Of a stretch of DNA of 64,000 nt, positions 34,904-43,681 are shown piece after piece; positions within the stretch are counted from its first letter, which is position 1, and the number at the start of each line of letters is the position of its first letter. The notes below the pieces were generated by a model that saw nothing but the letters and a program-made list of their open reading frames with translations, made no database searches and had not been told where the DNA came from. This DNA is from Chitinophaga varians (lineage in GTDB: Bacteria > Bacteroidota > Bacteroidia > Chitinophagales > Chitinophagaceae), in the NCBI RefSeq assembly GCF_012641275.1, contig NZ_JABAIA010000004.1:1-64000 (forward strand), given 5' to 3'. The translations under genes and the position numbers were made by a program.

Positions 34904-35329
34904 ATGCTGAATAAAATATTCATAGAACAGCTGATGCGGAAGAAAGATAGCATCATTCAGCGGAATGATTCCTGGTTAAGCATTTTGGATATCAGGTTCT
35001 CGTTGTGTGTCAGTGAAAATGGTACTCTTATAGGATTAAGGTCCGTTGGCGACGCTCCGGAGGCTCTGTTATGCAGGTTTAATTTCCTGCTAGCATCCCT
35101 TGATAATCTCCAGCTGCGTATTCAGGAACAACAACATGGTGATCCACGTTATTCCGGATCATGGCTATGGTATTATCTTAATGACCTGAGAAGGGAGGTG
35201 ATAGAAACCATCCTGGAGTACATGTTGCGTATCGAATGTAACCCCGGCCTGCCGGAATTCTGCGGAAGTATTGAAAGTATGGCAGAGCAAATCTACCGGC
35301 TGAAACTTCAGGCAGGCGCTTTTATTTAA
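34904..35329 (+). CDS. Unrecognised 141-aa protein of the NRPS operon
   Basis: A soluble, mostly helical protein with no signal peptide, membrane segment or cofactor motif that I recognise. It has a Trp-rich centre (SGSWLWYYLNDLRREVIETILEYML) and several Cys, but not in a metal-binding array. It is too long for, and lacks the NxExQxSxWP signature of, an MbtH-like protein. It lies between the CCR-like gene and the aminomutase gene with gaps of about 20 nt, so it is co-transcribed. It might be an accessory subunit of one of these enzymes. The start used is ATG 34904; a TTG at 34895 is possible. Confidence 0.65.
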   Translation: MLNKIFIEQLMRKKDSIIQRNDSWLSILDIRFSLCVSENGTLIGLRSVGDAPEALLCRFNFLLASLDNLQLRIQEQQHGDPRYSGSWLWYYLNDLRREVIETILEYMLRIECNPGLPEFCGSIESMAEQIYRLKLQAGAFI

Positions 35330-35351
35330 TCATCTTATTTGTTTGTTTGTT

Positions 35352-36677
35352 ATGCAGTACCAGGCTTATAGTATTAATAATTTCCGGAAAATACCGGAAG
35401 TAAACAGGTATCTCAGTAAAGCGCAGGTAGGAGGGATAGAACTGGTAGGAAATATATTCCCTTTTAAAGTCAACAACTACATAATCGAAGAGTTGATTAA
35501 CTGGGATAATGTTCCTGATGATCCTGTCTTCAGGTTGGTATTCCCGCAGGAGGAAATGCTGCGGCCTTACCACTACCAACAGCTGAGGCACGCCATCGGA
35601 ACAGGGCTGGAGGCATATCTCCGGTATACGGTAAGAGATATCCGGTTGCAGCTAAATCCCCATCCGGCCGGCCAGATGGATATGAATGTACCATATTTTG
35701 GAGACGCCTGTCTGGACGGCACCCAGCATAAGTATGACCAGACCGTTCTGTTGTTCCCTGCTCAGGGACAAAGCTGTCATGCTTATTGTTCCTTTTGCTT
35801 CCGGTGGCCTCAATTCGTAGGGGCCAAAGATATGAAGTTCTCTGCCCATGGCACACAAGATGTCTTACAGTATCTGAAACATAATAAGCAGGTTACAGAC
35901 GTTTTAATTACCGGCGGCGATCCCATGGTGATGCGGTCCCATATTCTACGGGCCTATATTGAACCTTTGCTGGGAGAAGGACTTGAGCATATCACCACCA
36001 TCAGGATTGGTACCAAGTCTCTTAGTTTTTGGCCATACAGATATGTTAGTGACCCCGACGCAGATGACCTGATTCGTTTGTTTGATGATATTCAGCGTGC
36101 CGGTAAACACCTTTCCTTCATGGCGCATTTTAACCACCCGGCAGAAATGAAGACGGCGGTTGTGCGTACCGCTATACAACGAATAAGGTCTACAGGAGCG
36201 GTAATCCGTACACAAGCCCCTTTGATGCGGACAATTAACGATGAGCCAAAGATATGGGCAGACTTATGGAAGAAACAAGTGAATGAAGGTTGTGTTCCTT
36301 ATTACATGTTTGTTGCCAGAGATACGGGGGCCCAACACCATTTTGGCATACCATTGACCTCGGCATGGAGCATATATCAAAAGGCCGTTCAACGCGTGAG
36401 CGGAATTGCGAGGACGGTACGAGGTCCATCCATGTCTGCGGGACCTGGCAAAATATTAGTCAATGGTTTCCTTGAACTGGAAGACCAAAATGCCATCGTG
36501 CTGAGTTTCCTTCAGGGAAGGAACCCGGATTGGGTAAACAGGCCTTTCCTGGCAGCATATGATGAGGAGGCCATCTGGATAGATGACCTTCGGCCTTTAC
36601 CTGGCCGTGATGAGTGGTTTTGGTCGAAGGAATATAATGAGATGTGCGTCTCCTCCCGGTACGCTGTGGAACGTTAA
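35352..36677 (+). CDS. Lysine 2,3-aminomutase-like radical SAM enzyme
   Basis: A 441-aa radical SAM protein of the KamA type. The iron-sulfur motif is CHAYCSFC (Cys142, 146, 149), followed by the SAM-binding region DVLITGGDPMVM. The C-terminal part holds SAGPGKILVNG, whose Lys fits the PLP lysine in KamA. These enzymes shift an alpha-amino group to the beta carbon (lysine, glutamate or arginine 2,3-aminomutases), producing a beta-amino acid. The chain is in the expected size range. Its presence explains an A domain in NRPS 3 that lacks the alpha-amine-binding Asp. Which amino acid is rearranged cannot be read. A few Bacteroidota KamA-like proteins have unknown roles, so catalysis is inferred. 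Confidence 0.8.
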   Translation: MQYQAYSINNFRKIPEVNRYLSKAQVGGIELVGNIFPFKVNNYIIEELINWDNVPDDPVFRLVFPQEEMLRPYHYQQLRHAIGTGLEAYLRYTVRDIRLQLNPHPAGQMDMNVPYFGDACLDGTQHKYDQTVLLFPAQGQSCHAYCSFCFRWPQFVGAKDMKFSAHGTQDVLQYLKHNKQVTDVLITGGDPMVMRSHILRAYIEPLLGEGLEHITTIRIGTKSLSFWPYRYVSDPDADDLIRLFDDIQRAGKHLSFMAHFNHPAEMKTAVVRTAIQRIRSTGAVIRTQAPLMRTINDEPKIWADLWKKQVNEGCVPYYMFVARDTGAQHHFGIPLTSAWSIYQKAVQRVSGIARTVRGPSMSAGPGKILVNGFLELEDQNAIVLSFLQGRNPDWVNRPFLAAYDEEAIWIDDLRPLPGRDEWFWSKEYNEMCVSSRYAVER

Positions 36678-36688
36678 AAAACATTACC

Positions 36689-38338
36689 ATGTTCAGATTA
36701 TCCGGAAAAAATAAAGTTAAAGTTGTCTTCTATATCATTTCTCTGGCGATGGCTAACGGAGCAGTGAGTGTTGGGTTGTTGGTATTCATTGATCATGCTG
36801 TAAGAGGTGCAGGCGCACAGAAAGATAGCTACCACTGGGGTCTTTTTATGTTACTGATCCTGTTGTCTGTACTGATCAGTACAGCGGCGCAACGCATTGT
36901 GATCCGACTTACGAATAACCTGCTTTTCGAATATGAAATGGAAATTCTCAATAAGTTCAGAAAGGCGGGGTATCTACAATATCTTGAAACGGGTACTGAG
37001 CGGGTATATGCCGCCATTGAAGATACCCGTTTGATGGGATTCATTCCAACCGTGTTTACCAATACACTGAATGCCGGCATTTCAATCGCCTGCTGCATCG
37101 GCTATTTTTTTCTGCTTTCCTCCAGAGGGGCTGTTGTAATACTGGTGGTGATGTTCGTATTGCTTTTGTTTTACTTTCTGCAAAACAAAAACACCACCAG
37201 GCATACCGAAATGGCAAGAGAGATGAACGAGCGATATTTTATGGTCCTTAAAGATCTGTTGTATGGGTTCAGAGAGATAAAGATGAATGTAAACAGAAAT
37301 GAAAATTTATATAATGTATTATACAACAACAGGGCAGGCGTACGCGATATTTCATCAAAAAACGGATTGCGCTATCTGGCCAATGAACTCATCGGAAGGT
37401 ATAGCTGGTATATTGTCATCGGACTGGTGATTTTTTGGTATCCAGTTGTGTTTGAATTTGATCAAAAAACAGTAGCTGTATTTGTTTCAACAGCCCTGAT
37501 GATGGTTGGTCCTGTTAATTCCGTTGTAACGATGATACCCTATTTTACCAATGCCAAAGTTGCACAGCGCAGGCTGAATTATTTTGACGCATCGGTCGCA
37601 GAACGCTTTGTTCCCGAAGAATTATCCGTACAACAACGGTATAAACAGGAAGCCTTCGAAACACTGGAAATCGAAAATGTAAAATTCCACTATTCAGGCG
37701 GTAATGATAGCGGGTTTTCGCTGGGACCGCTTAATCTCCGGATATCCAGGGGTGATATCGTATTTGTAACCGGCGGCAACGGAAGCGGGAAGAGTACACT
37801 GATCAATTTGCTTACCGGCTTATTTATGCCTGATGAGGGGGCCGTGAAGGTGAATGGGAGGAAATTGGAAAGGGAAGACCTGATGGCATACAGGCACTTG
37901 TTTTCTACGGTATTCATCGATCCGCATTTGTTCCATGTGCATCTGGAAGATTTTGATTTTCATGATACGACGTTTCAGGAATGGCTCCATGTAATGAAGA
38001 TAAATAAAACGCTTCGGGTTGACTATGAGAATAATAAGATTAACACGGGTCTTTCCAAAGGACAACAAAAGCGCCTGGCGCTCATATTTGCCCTAATGGA
38101 GAAGCGGCAGATATTGGTACTAGATGAATGGGCTGCAGAACAGGATCCGGCTTTCAGGCATTTTTTTTATACAACGCTGCTGCCATTGCTGAAAGAACGC
38201 GGTATCACGCAGATTGTAGTGACGCACGATGATCACTATTTTTCAGTGGCAGATCATGTCGTGAAACTGAATTATGGAATGATAGAAACCAGTACTGCTG
38301 ATAACACCGCAGGGATACCCTTCAAAAATAACTTCTGA
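36689..38338 (+). CDS. Cyclic-peptide-type ABC exporter (SyrD/PvdE family)
   Basis: A 549-aa half-transporter with an N-terminal six-helix membrane domain (about 10-290) fused to an ATPase domain. Walker A is GGNGSGKST with Lys368, the signature is LSKGQQKRLA, Walker B is ILVLDEWAAEQDP, and VTHDD carries the switch His. The DEWAAEQDP form is typical of the SyrD/PvdE/YojI exporters that move nonribosomal peptides or siderophore precursors across the inner membrane. The start at 36689 follows the aminomutase by 11 nt; the longer frame from 36644 only overlaps it. Its TGA overlaps the ATG of NRPS 4. It probably exports the product and gives self-protection. Confidence 0.9.
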   Translation: MFRLSGKNKVKVVFYIISLAMANGAVSVGLLVFIDHAVRGAGAQKDSYHWGLFMLLILLSVLISTAAQRIVIRLTNNLLFEYEMEILNKFRKAGYLQYLETGTERVYAAIEDTRLMGFIPTVFTNTLNAGISIACCIGYFFLLSSRGAVVILVVMFVLLLFYFLQNKNTTRHTEMAREMNERYFMVLKDLLYGFREIKMNVNRNENLYNVLYNNRAGVRDISSKNGLRYLANELIGRYSWYIVIGLVIFWYPVVFEFDQKTVAVFVSTALMMVGPVNSVVTMIPYFTNAKVAQRRLNYFDASVAERFVPEELSVQQRYKQEAFETLEIENVKFHYSGGNDSGFSLGPLNLRISRGDIVFVTGGNGSGKSTLINLLTGLFMPDEGAVKVNGRKLEREDLMAYRHLFSTVFIDPHLFHVHLEDFDFHDTTFQEWLHVMKINKTLRVDYENNKINTGLSKGQQKRLALIFALMEKRQILVLDEWAAEQDPAFRHFFYTTLLPLLKERGITQIVVTHDDHYFSVADHVVKLNYGMIETSTADNTAGIPFKNNF

Positions 38339-41300
38339 TGTCAAACAAAATTTTTCCACTCACGTCCTCCCAGCAGGATATTTTTTATGAGCAGTGTATG
38401 TTCCAGCATTTACCCGTCTATAACATAGGTGGTGTAATTGACATGCCCGGCGTAATTGACGTTGTGGCCTTCCGGGATGCATGTCACCTGCTGATTTCTT
38501 CCAATGAAAGCATGCGTTGTGGGTTGGTGATACAGAATGATATCCCCATGATGGAACTGGCAGAGGAATTCTCTTTACCTTTTAGTTATTACAACTATGC
38601 TGATAGTCCGGAGCAGGTGGATACCTTTATCAAGGACGACTTTTCGCAGCCTTTCGATCTGATGACTGACCGGCTGTTGTGTAAGTTCGTATTGTTCCGC
38701 TTGGCAGAGGATAAATATAAATGTTACTTTAAATGTCATCATATTGTGGCGGACGGATGGGCTACCGGTCTTTTATTTAAGCAACTGACAGTATGCTACA
38801 AAAACATACTGGCTGGGACCAATGCAGTTGTGTACAAGGGTAGCAGCCTGGATTCGTATGTCCGGGAAGATCAGGCGTACATAGGGAGTGATTTGTATGA
38901 GACGGATGCCACCTACTGGCGCAAAAAGTTTTCGGATTATGTTGAGGATGAACCGTTGTTCCAGGTCCGTGGGAGTTTGGATACTGCAGTGAACAGGGTC
39001 ACACTGTCACAGCGTTGTGGCTCCGGTCTTTCCGTCCTTTGTAAAAAATATGATGTGTCGCCACTTCATATTGTACTGGCTGCAGTATACATCACTTTGT
39101 TCAAAATTACCGACCGAAATGAGATGGTGATCGGCGTACCGGTTCTTAACCGTTCCGGGAGCAAATCCAGGAATACCACTGCTTTATTCATGAAAGTGAC
39201 ACCGTTGTTGATGAAGATCACTGGTGAACAGACTATATGTGACCTGGTGTTGGCGATTAAAGATGGGCTCCGGCAGGATTTTAGACATGCAAAATATCCG
39301 GTGAGCAAGATGCTCACGAACATGGCCGGTGGGTTGAATGAACCATATTTGTTTGATGTGCTGGTTTCCTATGAAAAACATGCGTTTGGTTACAGCTTCG
39401 GTGACTTTGAGACTTCTGTATCTCCATTGATACAGACGTCGGCCAGAGCTGCATTGTCGTTGTTTGTGCATAAAGTAGACGGGGAGCAGTTGGTGTTTGA
39501 TGTTGCTTCTAATATTGAATTGTTCGGAAACAATGATACGATCGCCGGATATCTGGAAAAATGCCTTGAAAATATCATTTTTTCAGAAGATCCTGTTGTA
39601 AAATCAGTAGACATAATGGACCTGCATGTGAAAAACCGGTTGTTGTACAACTGGGGGAGCGGGCAGGTAGTAGGTTTGGGAAATGCGGTATTGCCGGATC
39701 TGTTTCAGAAACAGGTGGATGCCACGCCAGAGGCTCTAGCTCTCCTGTCGACCAATCTGAGCCTGAAATACAATGAGGTGGACCGTTTAAGCAATGCTGT
39801 CGCCAATCTGCTGAGAAGCCAATACCAGCTTAAGCCAGGCAGCCTGGTGGCAGTGTCTTTGAACAGGTCCATCTACTTCACTGTGACCATAATGGCAATA
39901 TGGAAAGCTGGTTGCGCATACCTGCCTCTTGATCCGTCAGTGCCGGAGGACCGTAATACCTATATTCTTGGAGACAGCGGTGCTGAAATGCTGATTACTG
40001 ACGATATAGGCGGACGAGTTGCCGGTTATTTTCACATGCCGGTGGTTTCCATACAGCAGCTGACAGAACAGGCGGACGACGGAGGGGCTCCCAATATCAC
40101 TGTTGATCAGGCAATGCTTGCTTATGTAATATACACCTCTGGTTCTACCGGGCTGCCTAAGGGCGTAGAAATATCGCACAGAGCGTTGGTAAATTTTATG
40201 CGTAGCATGCTTTTGTGTCCCGGTTTGTCTGGAGGCTCTATGTTGCTCTCTATTACCACCTATTCCTTTGATATTTCTATTCTTGAACTTTTTTGGCCAT
40301 TGCTATGCGGAGGCTGTGTTTTTATGGCAGATTCCGATACAGTAAAGGATCCTGAGCTGATAGTGTCCCTGATGGAAGCTGTGAAACCTGATATTATGCA
40401 GGCTACGCCCACGATGTGGAAAATGATCCTGGAAGCTGGCTGGAAGGGCGATTCCCGCTTGATGTTGTTGTGCGGGGGGGAAAAGCTGGAGCATTCGCTT
40501 GGAAAAGAGCTATTGGCAAAATGTCGCAGTCTGTGGAATATGTATGGTCCGACAGAAACAACTATCTGGTCGACACTGCGTCATATTGACGATGAGAATA
40601 TTATCAGCAATATAGGAAGGCCGTTTGCCAACACGCAGGTATATGTCTTAAACGAAAACCGGCAATTGTTACCGCCGGGATTTACTGGTGAGATATTCAT
40701 AGCTGGAGAAGGACTGGCGATAGGGTACAGGAGCCGGCCCGAACTCACGGTAGATCGGTTTGTACCTGATCCGTTCGTTCCTTCAAAGCTGATGTATGCG
40801 ACGGGAGATTTAGGGAAATGGTCACCAGATGGCGAACTCGGTATTATCGGACGCAGAGACGGGCAGATAAAGATCCGCGGTTTTCGCATTGAGACCGGTG
40901 AGATAGAATACTGGCTTAACCGGCTGCCGTTTGTTTCGATGGCCGTGGTAGTGCCGGAAAGCGGTGATAACGGCGATGTCAAGCTAGTGGCCTGCTACAC
41001 TATAAAACAGGATTTCTCCGGTCCCATCGGTACAAACGATATAATCAGGTTCCTGGTGGAGAGGCTGCCGGGGTATATGGTTCCGGAACGTTTCGTTTGC
41101 CTGCAGGCTTTCCCTCTGACACCGAACGGGAAAATCGACAGGAAAGCCCTGAAAGGTGCTGTGCCTGACCTGAAGACATCCGATATTTCATCCCATTTAG
41201 GAGAATCATCTCGCTATGGGAAAATGATCAGATTGTGGAAAGCGTTTTTTCAAACCGAAGCTGTCGGAGAAAACAGCGACTTTTTCAGGCTGGGAGGAAA

Positions 41301-42768
41301 TTCATTGCGTGCTATCCAGCTGGTTTCCGCTATCAGGAAGGAATATGGCCTTACATGTAGTTTTGCAGCGATTTTCCGGTGTCGTTCCCTTGCGGCGATT
41401 ACAGATGAGGTGCTTGCCGGCAATGTGGCGTTGCCGCAAACGATTCCGGTTGCTCCATTGCTGCCATATTATCCGCTTACCTATATGCAAATGGGTATCT
41501 GGTTAAGGGCCCAAAAAGGAGATGGCAGTTTTGCCTATCATATGTCAGCCCTGGTGAAAGTAAAAGGGAAGATGGATATTCCCCGTTTTGTCGAGGCGCT
41601 GAAAATCATGAAACGAAGACATATAGCACTCAGGACGCAGTTTGGCATTGACGGTGATAAGCCGGTGCAATATTTTCAGCCTGCTGATAATGATAACCTG
41701 TCATTTAATTATTTTGACGCGGTGGCGGAACCCGAAAAGTCGGCGGCAATTGTACAGGCAACCACGGAGACTGCTCTGGACTTGCAGTCGTCTCCACCCT
41801 GGAGGGTTTCCATTGTAAGGGCCGCTGAAGAGGAATATGTGGTGATTGCATGTTTTCATCATATCATCATTGACGGGTATTCGGTTAATCTGTTCGTCAG
41901 GGAGCTGGGGGATGTATACAACCAGCTGATGGAGGGCGCAGTGTCTTATCCGGACAAGGCAACCATCACGTTTAGGGATTATGTTAGCTGGCGGGCTTTA
42001 CTGCCCATTTCAGAAAGCCCGGTGTTGCCTGGCCTGATTCTAAAATATGATAAACCGGTAATATCTTCATTAGCCCCGCTGGCGCAAATAAGCTTAAAGC
42101 TGGATGCAGATCATTTTGGAAAATACCGGCAGCTGATAACGGAGGCGGGAGTGACGCCCTATGTAATGGTATTAGCCTTATCGGCAATAGTATGCAGCAG
42201 CACCAGTGGAGAGACAATGTTTTCTCTGGGAGGGCCCGGATGGGGACGCAGTGGACTGGGGCTCGAGCATGAAGTGGGTATTTTCATTGAGATGTTAGAG
42301 ATTCCTTTTAATCTCAATCGCGAAACATCTTTTATCACCTGGCTGCGCGAACAACAGGACCTGATGATCAGGTACGCGGACAGTAATACGTTTAGATTGA
42401 GGCCACAGGTGACGGATATAGTAGTGTCTCACGAACTTTCGTCAGATATGACGATAGCATCAGACTGGCTGAACGGAGCAGTGTCTGAATTTATACCGCT
42501 ACCTGTTAAGGTTGCTAAGTTCGCACTGAGTCTTAATTACGTGGAGACTGATAATACGCTGACGGTTAATGCCGATTTTAACAGCCAGTTATTTGAAAAC
42601 GAGACCATCTGGACCCTTTTGAGTAAGTTTCCTGTTTTACTTGACCTTCTCCACCAACACCCTGATACCAGCATTGATCAGCTTGGGAAGAGGTTGCACC
42701 GGTTTATATTGTCAAAGCGACCGAGAAGAAAAATAAATTTTGTACCTGATAACAAACGAACGTTATGA
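38338..42768 (+). CDS. NRPS 4: C - A(Gly) - T - C
   Basis: A 1476-aa synthetase with condensation domains at both ends. The first C has HHIVADG from His134. The A domain has YTSGSTGLPKG from Tyr599 and NMYGPTETTIW; my aligned pocket is D-I-L-Q-L-G-M-I-W, differing at one position from the glycine code DILQLGLIWK. T Ser989 sits in LGGNSL. The second C has HHIIIDG from His1174. The N-terminal C could act as a starter domain that N-acylates glycine, or as an ordinary internal domain. The C-terminal C should feed an A-first partner such as NRPS 1, 2 or 3. It starts on the exporter stop codon (TGATG). Confidence 0.92.
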   Translation: MSNKIFPLTSSQQDIFYEQCMFQHLPVYNIGGVIDMPGVIDVVAFRDACHLLISSNESMRCGLVIQNDIPMMELAEEFSLPFSYYNYADSPEQVDTFIKDDFSQPFDLMTDRLLCKFVLFRLAEDKYKCYFKCHHIVADGWATGLLFKQLTVCYKNILAGTNAVVYKGSSLDSYVREDQAYIGSDLYETDATYWRKKFSDYVEDEPLFQVRGSLDTAVNRVTLSQRCGSGLSVLCKKYDVSPLHIVLAAVYITLFKITDRNEMVIGVPVLNRSGSKSRNTTALFMKVTPLLMKITGEQTICDLVLAIKDGLRQDFRHAKYPVSKMLTNMAGGLNEPYLFDVLVSYEKHAFGYSFGDFETSVSPLIQTSARAALSLFVHKVDGEQLVFDVASNIELFGNNDTIAGYLEKCLENIIFSEDPVVKSVDIMDLHVKNRLLYNWGSGQVVGLGNAVLPDLFQKQVDATPEALALLSTNLSLKYNEVDRLSNAVANLLRSQYQLKPGSLVAVSLNRSIYFTVTIMAIWKAGCAYLPLDPSVPEDRNTYILGDSGAEMLITDDIGGRVAGYFHMPVVSIQQLTEQADDGGAPNITVDQAMLAYVIYTSGSTGLPKGVEISHRALVNFMRSMLLCPGLSGGSMLLSITTYSFDISILELFWPLLCGGCVFMADSDTVKDPELIVSLMEAVKPDIMQATPTMWKMILEAGWKGDSRLMLLCGGEKLEHSLGKELLAKCRSLWNMYGPTETTIWSTLRHIDDENIISNIGRPFANTQVYVLNENRQLLPPGFTGEIFIAGEGLAIGYRSRPELTVDRFVPDPFVPSKLMYATGDLGKWSPDGELGIIGRRDGQIKIRGFRIETGEIEYWLNRLPFVSMAVVVPESGDNGDVKLVACYTIKQDFSGPIGTNDIIRFLVERLPGYMVPERFVCLQAFPLTPNGKIDRKALKGAVPDLKTSDISSHLGESSRYGKMIRLWKAFFQTEAVGENSDFFRLGGNSLRAIQLVSAIRKEYGLTCSFAAIFRCRSLAAITDEVLAGNVALPQTIPVAPLLPYYPLTYMQMGIWLRAQKGDGSFAYHMSALVKVKGKMDIPRFVEALKIMKRRHIALRTQFGIDGDKPVQYFQPADNDNLSFNYFDAVAEPEKSAAIVQATTETALDLQSSPPWRVSIVRAAEEEYVVIACFHHIIIDGYSVNLFVRELGDVYNQLMEGAVSYPDKATITFRDYVSWRALLPISESPVLPGLILKYDKPVISSLAPLAQISLKLDADHFGKYRQLITEAGVTPYVMVLALSAIVCSSTSGETMFSLGGPGWGRSGLGLEHEVGIFIEMLEIPFNLNRETSFITWLREQQDLMIRYADSNTFRLRPQVTDIVVSHELSSDMTIASDWLNGAVSEFIPLPVKVAKFALSLNYVETDNTLTVNADFNSQLFENETIWTLLSKFPVLLDLLHQHPDTSIDQLGKRLHRFILSKRPRRKINFVPDNKRTL

Positions 42769-43664
42769 AAATAATACAGAGCTTCTGGACAAAACCTTTC
42801 CTGCGGTCAGGGGATTTACTGACGGATGCCCGGCTGAACGGTGGGTGGCCGCATCGCCGGTTCAATTACTACAGTATAGCATTGAGTTATCATCACCTCC
42901 GAAAATTTTATGACGAAGTAGAGCTGGTTACTGACAGCATTGGATATGAGTTGCTTATTGAAAAACTGCGGTTGGCTTACAACAAGGTAAGTGTTGAATT
43001 GGACCATTTGGATGATTATGAGCCCGGGTTGTGGGCATTAGGAAAGATTTATGCGTACCGGATGCAGGAAAGCCCTTTTCTGCATGTTGATAATGATATC
43101 TTTATTAATCGCCCCTTTGGCTCTGTTGTTAGTGAGGCAGCATTGGTGGCCCAAAATAAGCAGGCCAGTACTCCGCACTATTCTACCACCTTTCGTGATA
43201 TATGCAAGAGATTTCCCTATGTGCCTGGTTACCTGAAGAAAATTGAAGAGTTGCCCTTCGTTCCCTGCGTGAACGCCGGTATTTTAGGAGGAAGCAATAT
43301 TGCCTTTTTTCGTCAATACACTGAAGAAGTGTTTGAATTCATCAATAGGAACCATGACTTTATCAGTGGACATATGGATCAATTCAACAGTGCTTTTGTG
43401 AATGTAGTGTTCGAGCAGGTTTTGTTTTACTCGTTGTCCAGGGAGGCGGGGGTGGATATTGACTATTTGTTCCCGGATCATAATGATAATCCGCCATCCA
43501 TTGGTTATTTGCACGAGATGGATTGTCATCAGGGGTATGCCCACGCCCTGGGTGATTATAAAAAGCTGCGAATGGTGTATAAAATGGTGGAGCATGAACT
43601 TAGCACCGGGTATCCGGAGTCGTTCAGCAGAATTAATGACTTATTATCTGTTCTGGAATTATAA
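42765..43664 (+). CDS. DUF6734-like putative glycosyltransferase
   Basis: A 299-aa soluble protein that begins MKIIQSFWTKPF. It has WPHRRFNYYSIALSYHHLRK and a DxD-like motif HVDNDIF (Asp109, Asp111), the kind of site that holds a metal-nucleotide sugar. I recall similar Bacteroidota proteins as DUF6734, a family of GT-A-like appearance without an assigned reaction. The start overlaps the NRPS 4 stop by 4 nt, so it belongs to the operon. It might glycosylate the peptide, perhaps on a hydroxyl introduced by the hydroxylases. That role is inferred only from fold-like features. Confidence 0.65.
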   Translation: MKIIQSFWTKPFLRSGDLLTDARLNGGWPHRRFNYYSIALSYHHLRKFYDEVELVTDSIGYELLIEKLRLAYNKVSVELDHLDDYEPGLWALGKIYAYRMQESPFLHVDNDIFINRPFGSVVSEAALVAQNKQASTPHYSTTFRDICKRFPYVPGYLKKIEELPFVPCVNAGILGGSNIAFFRQYTEEVFEFINRNHDFISGHMDQFNSAFVNVVFEQVLFYSLSREAGVDIDYLFPDHNDNPPSIGYLHEMDCHQGYAHALGDYKKLRMVYKMVEHELSTGYPESFSRINDLLSVLEL

Positions 43665-43681
43665 TGTAATTCAATCGAGCC

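Noticed and set aside
34904..35329. MbtH-like protein
   Set aside because: Twice the usual length and lacking the NxExQxSxWP signature.
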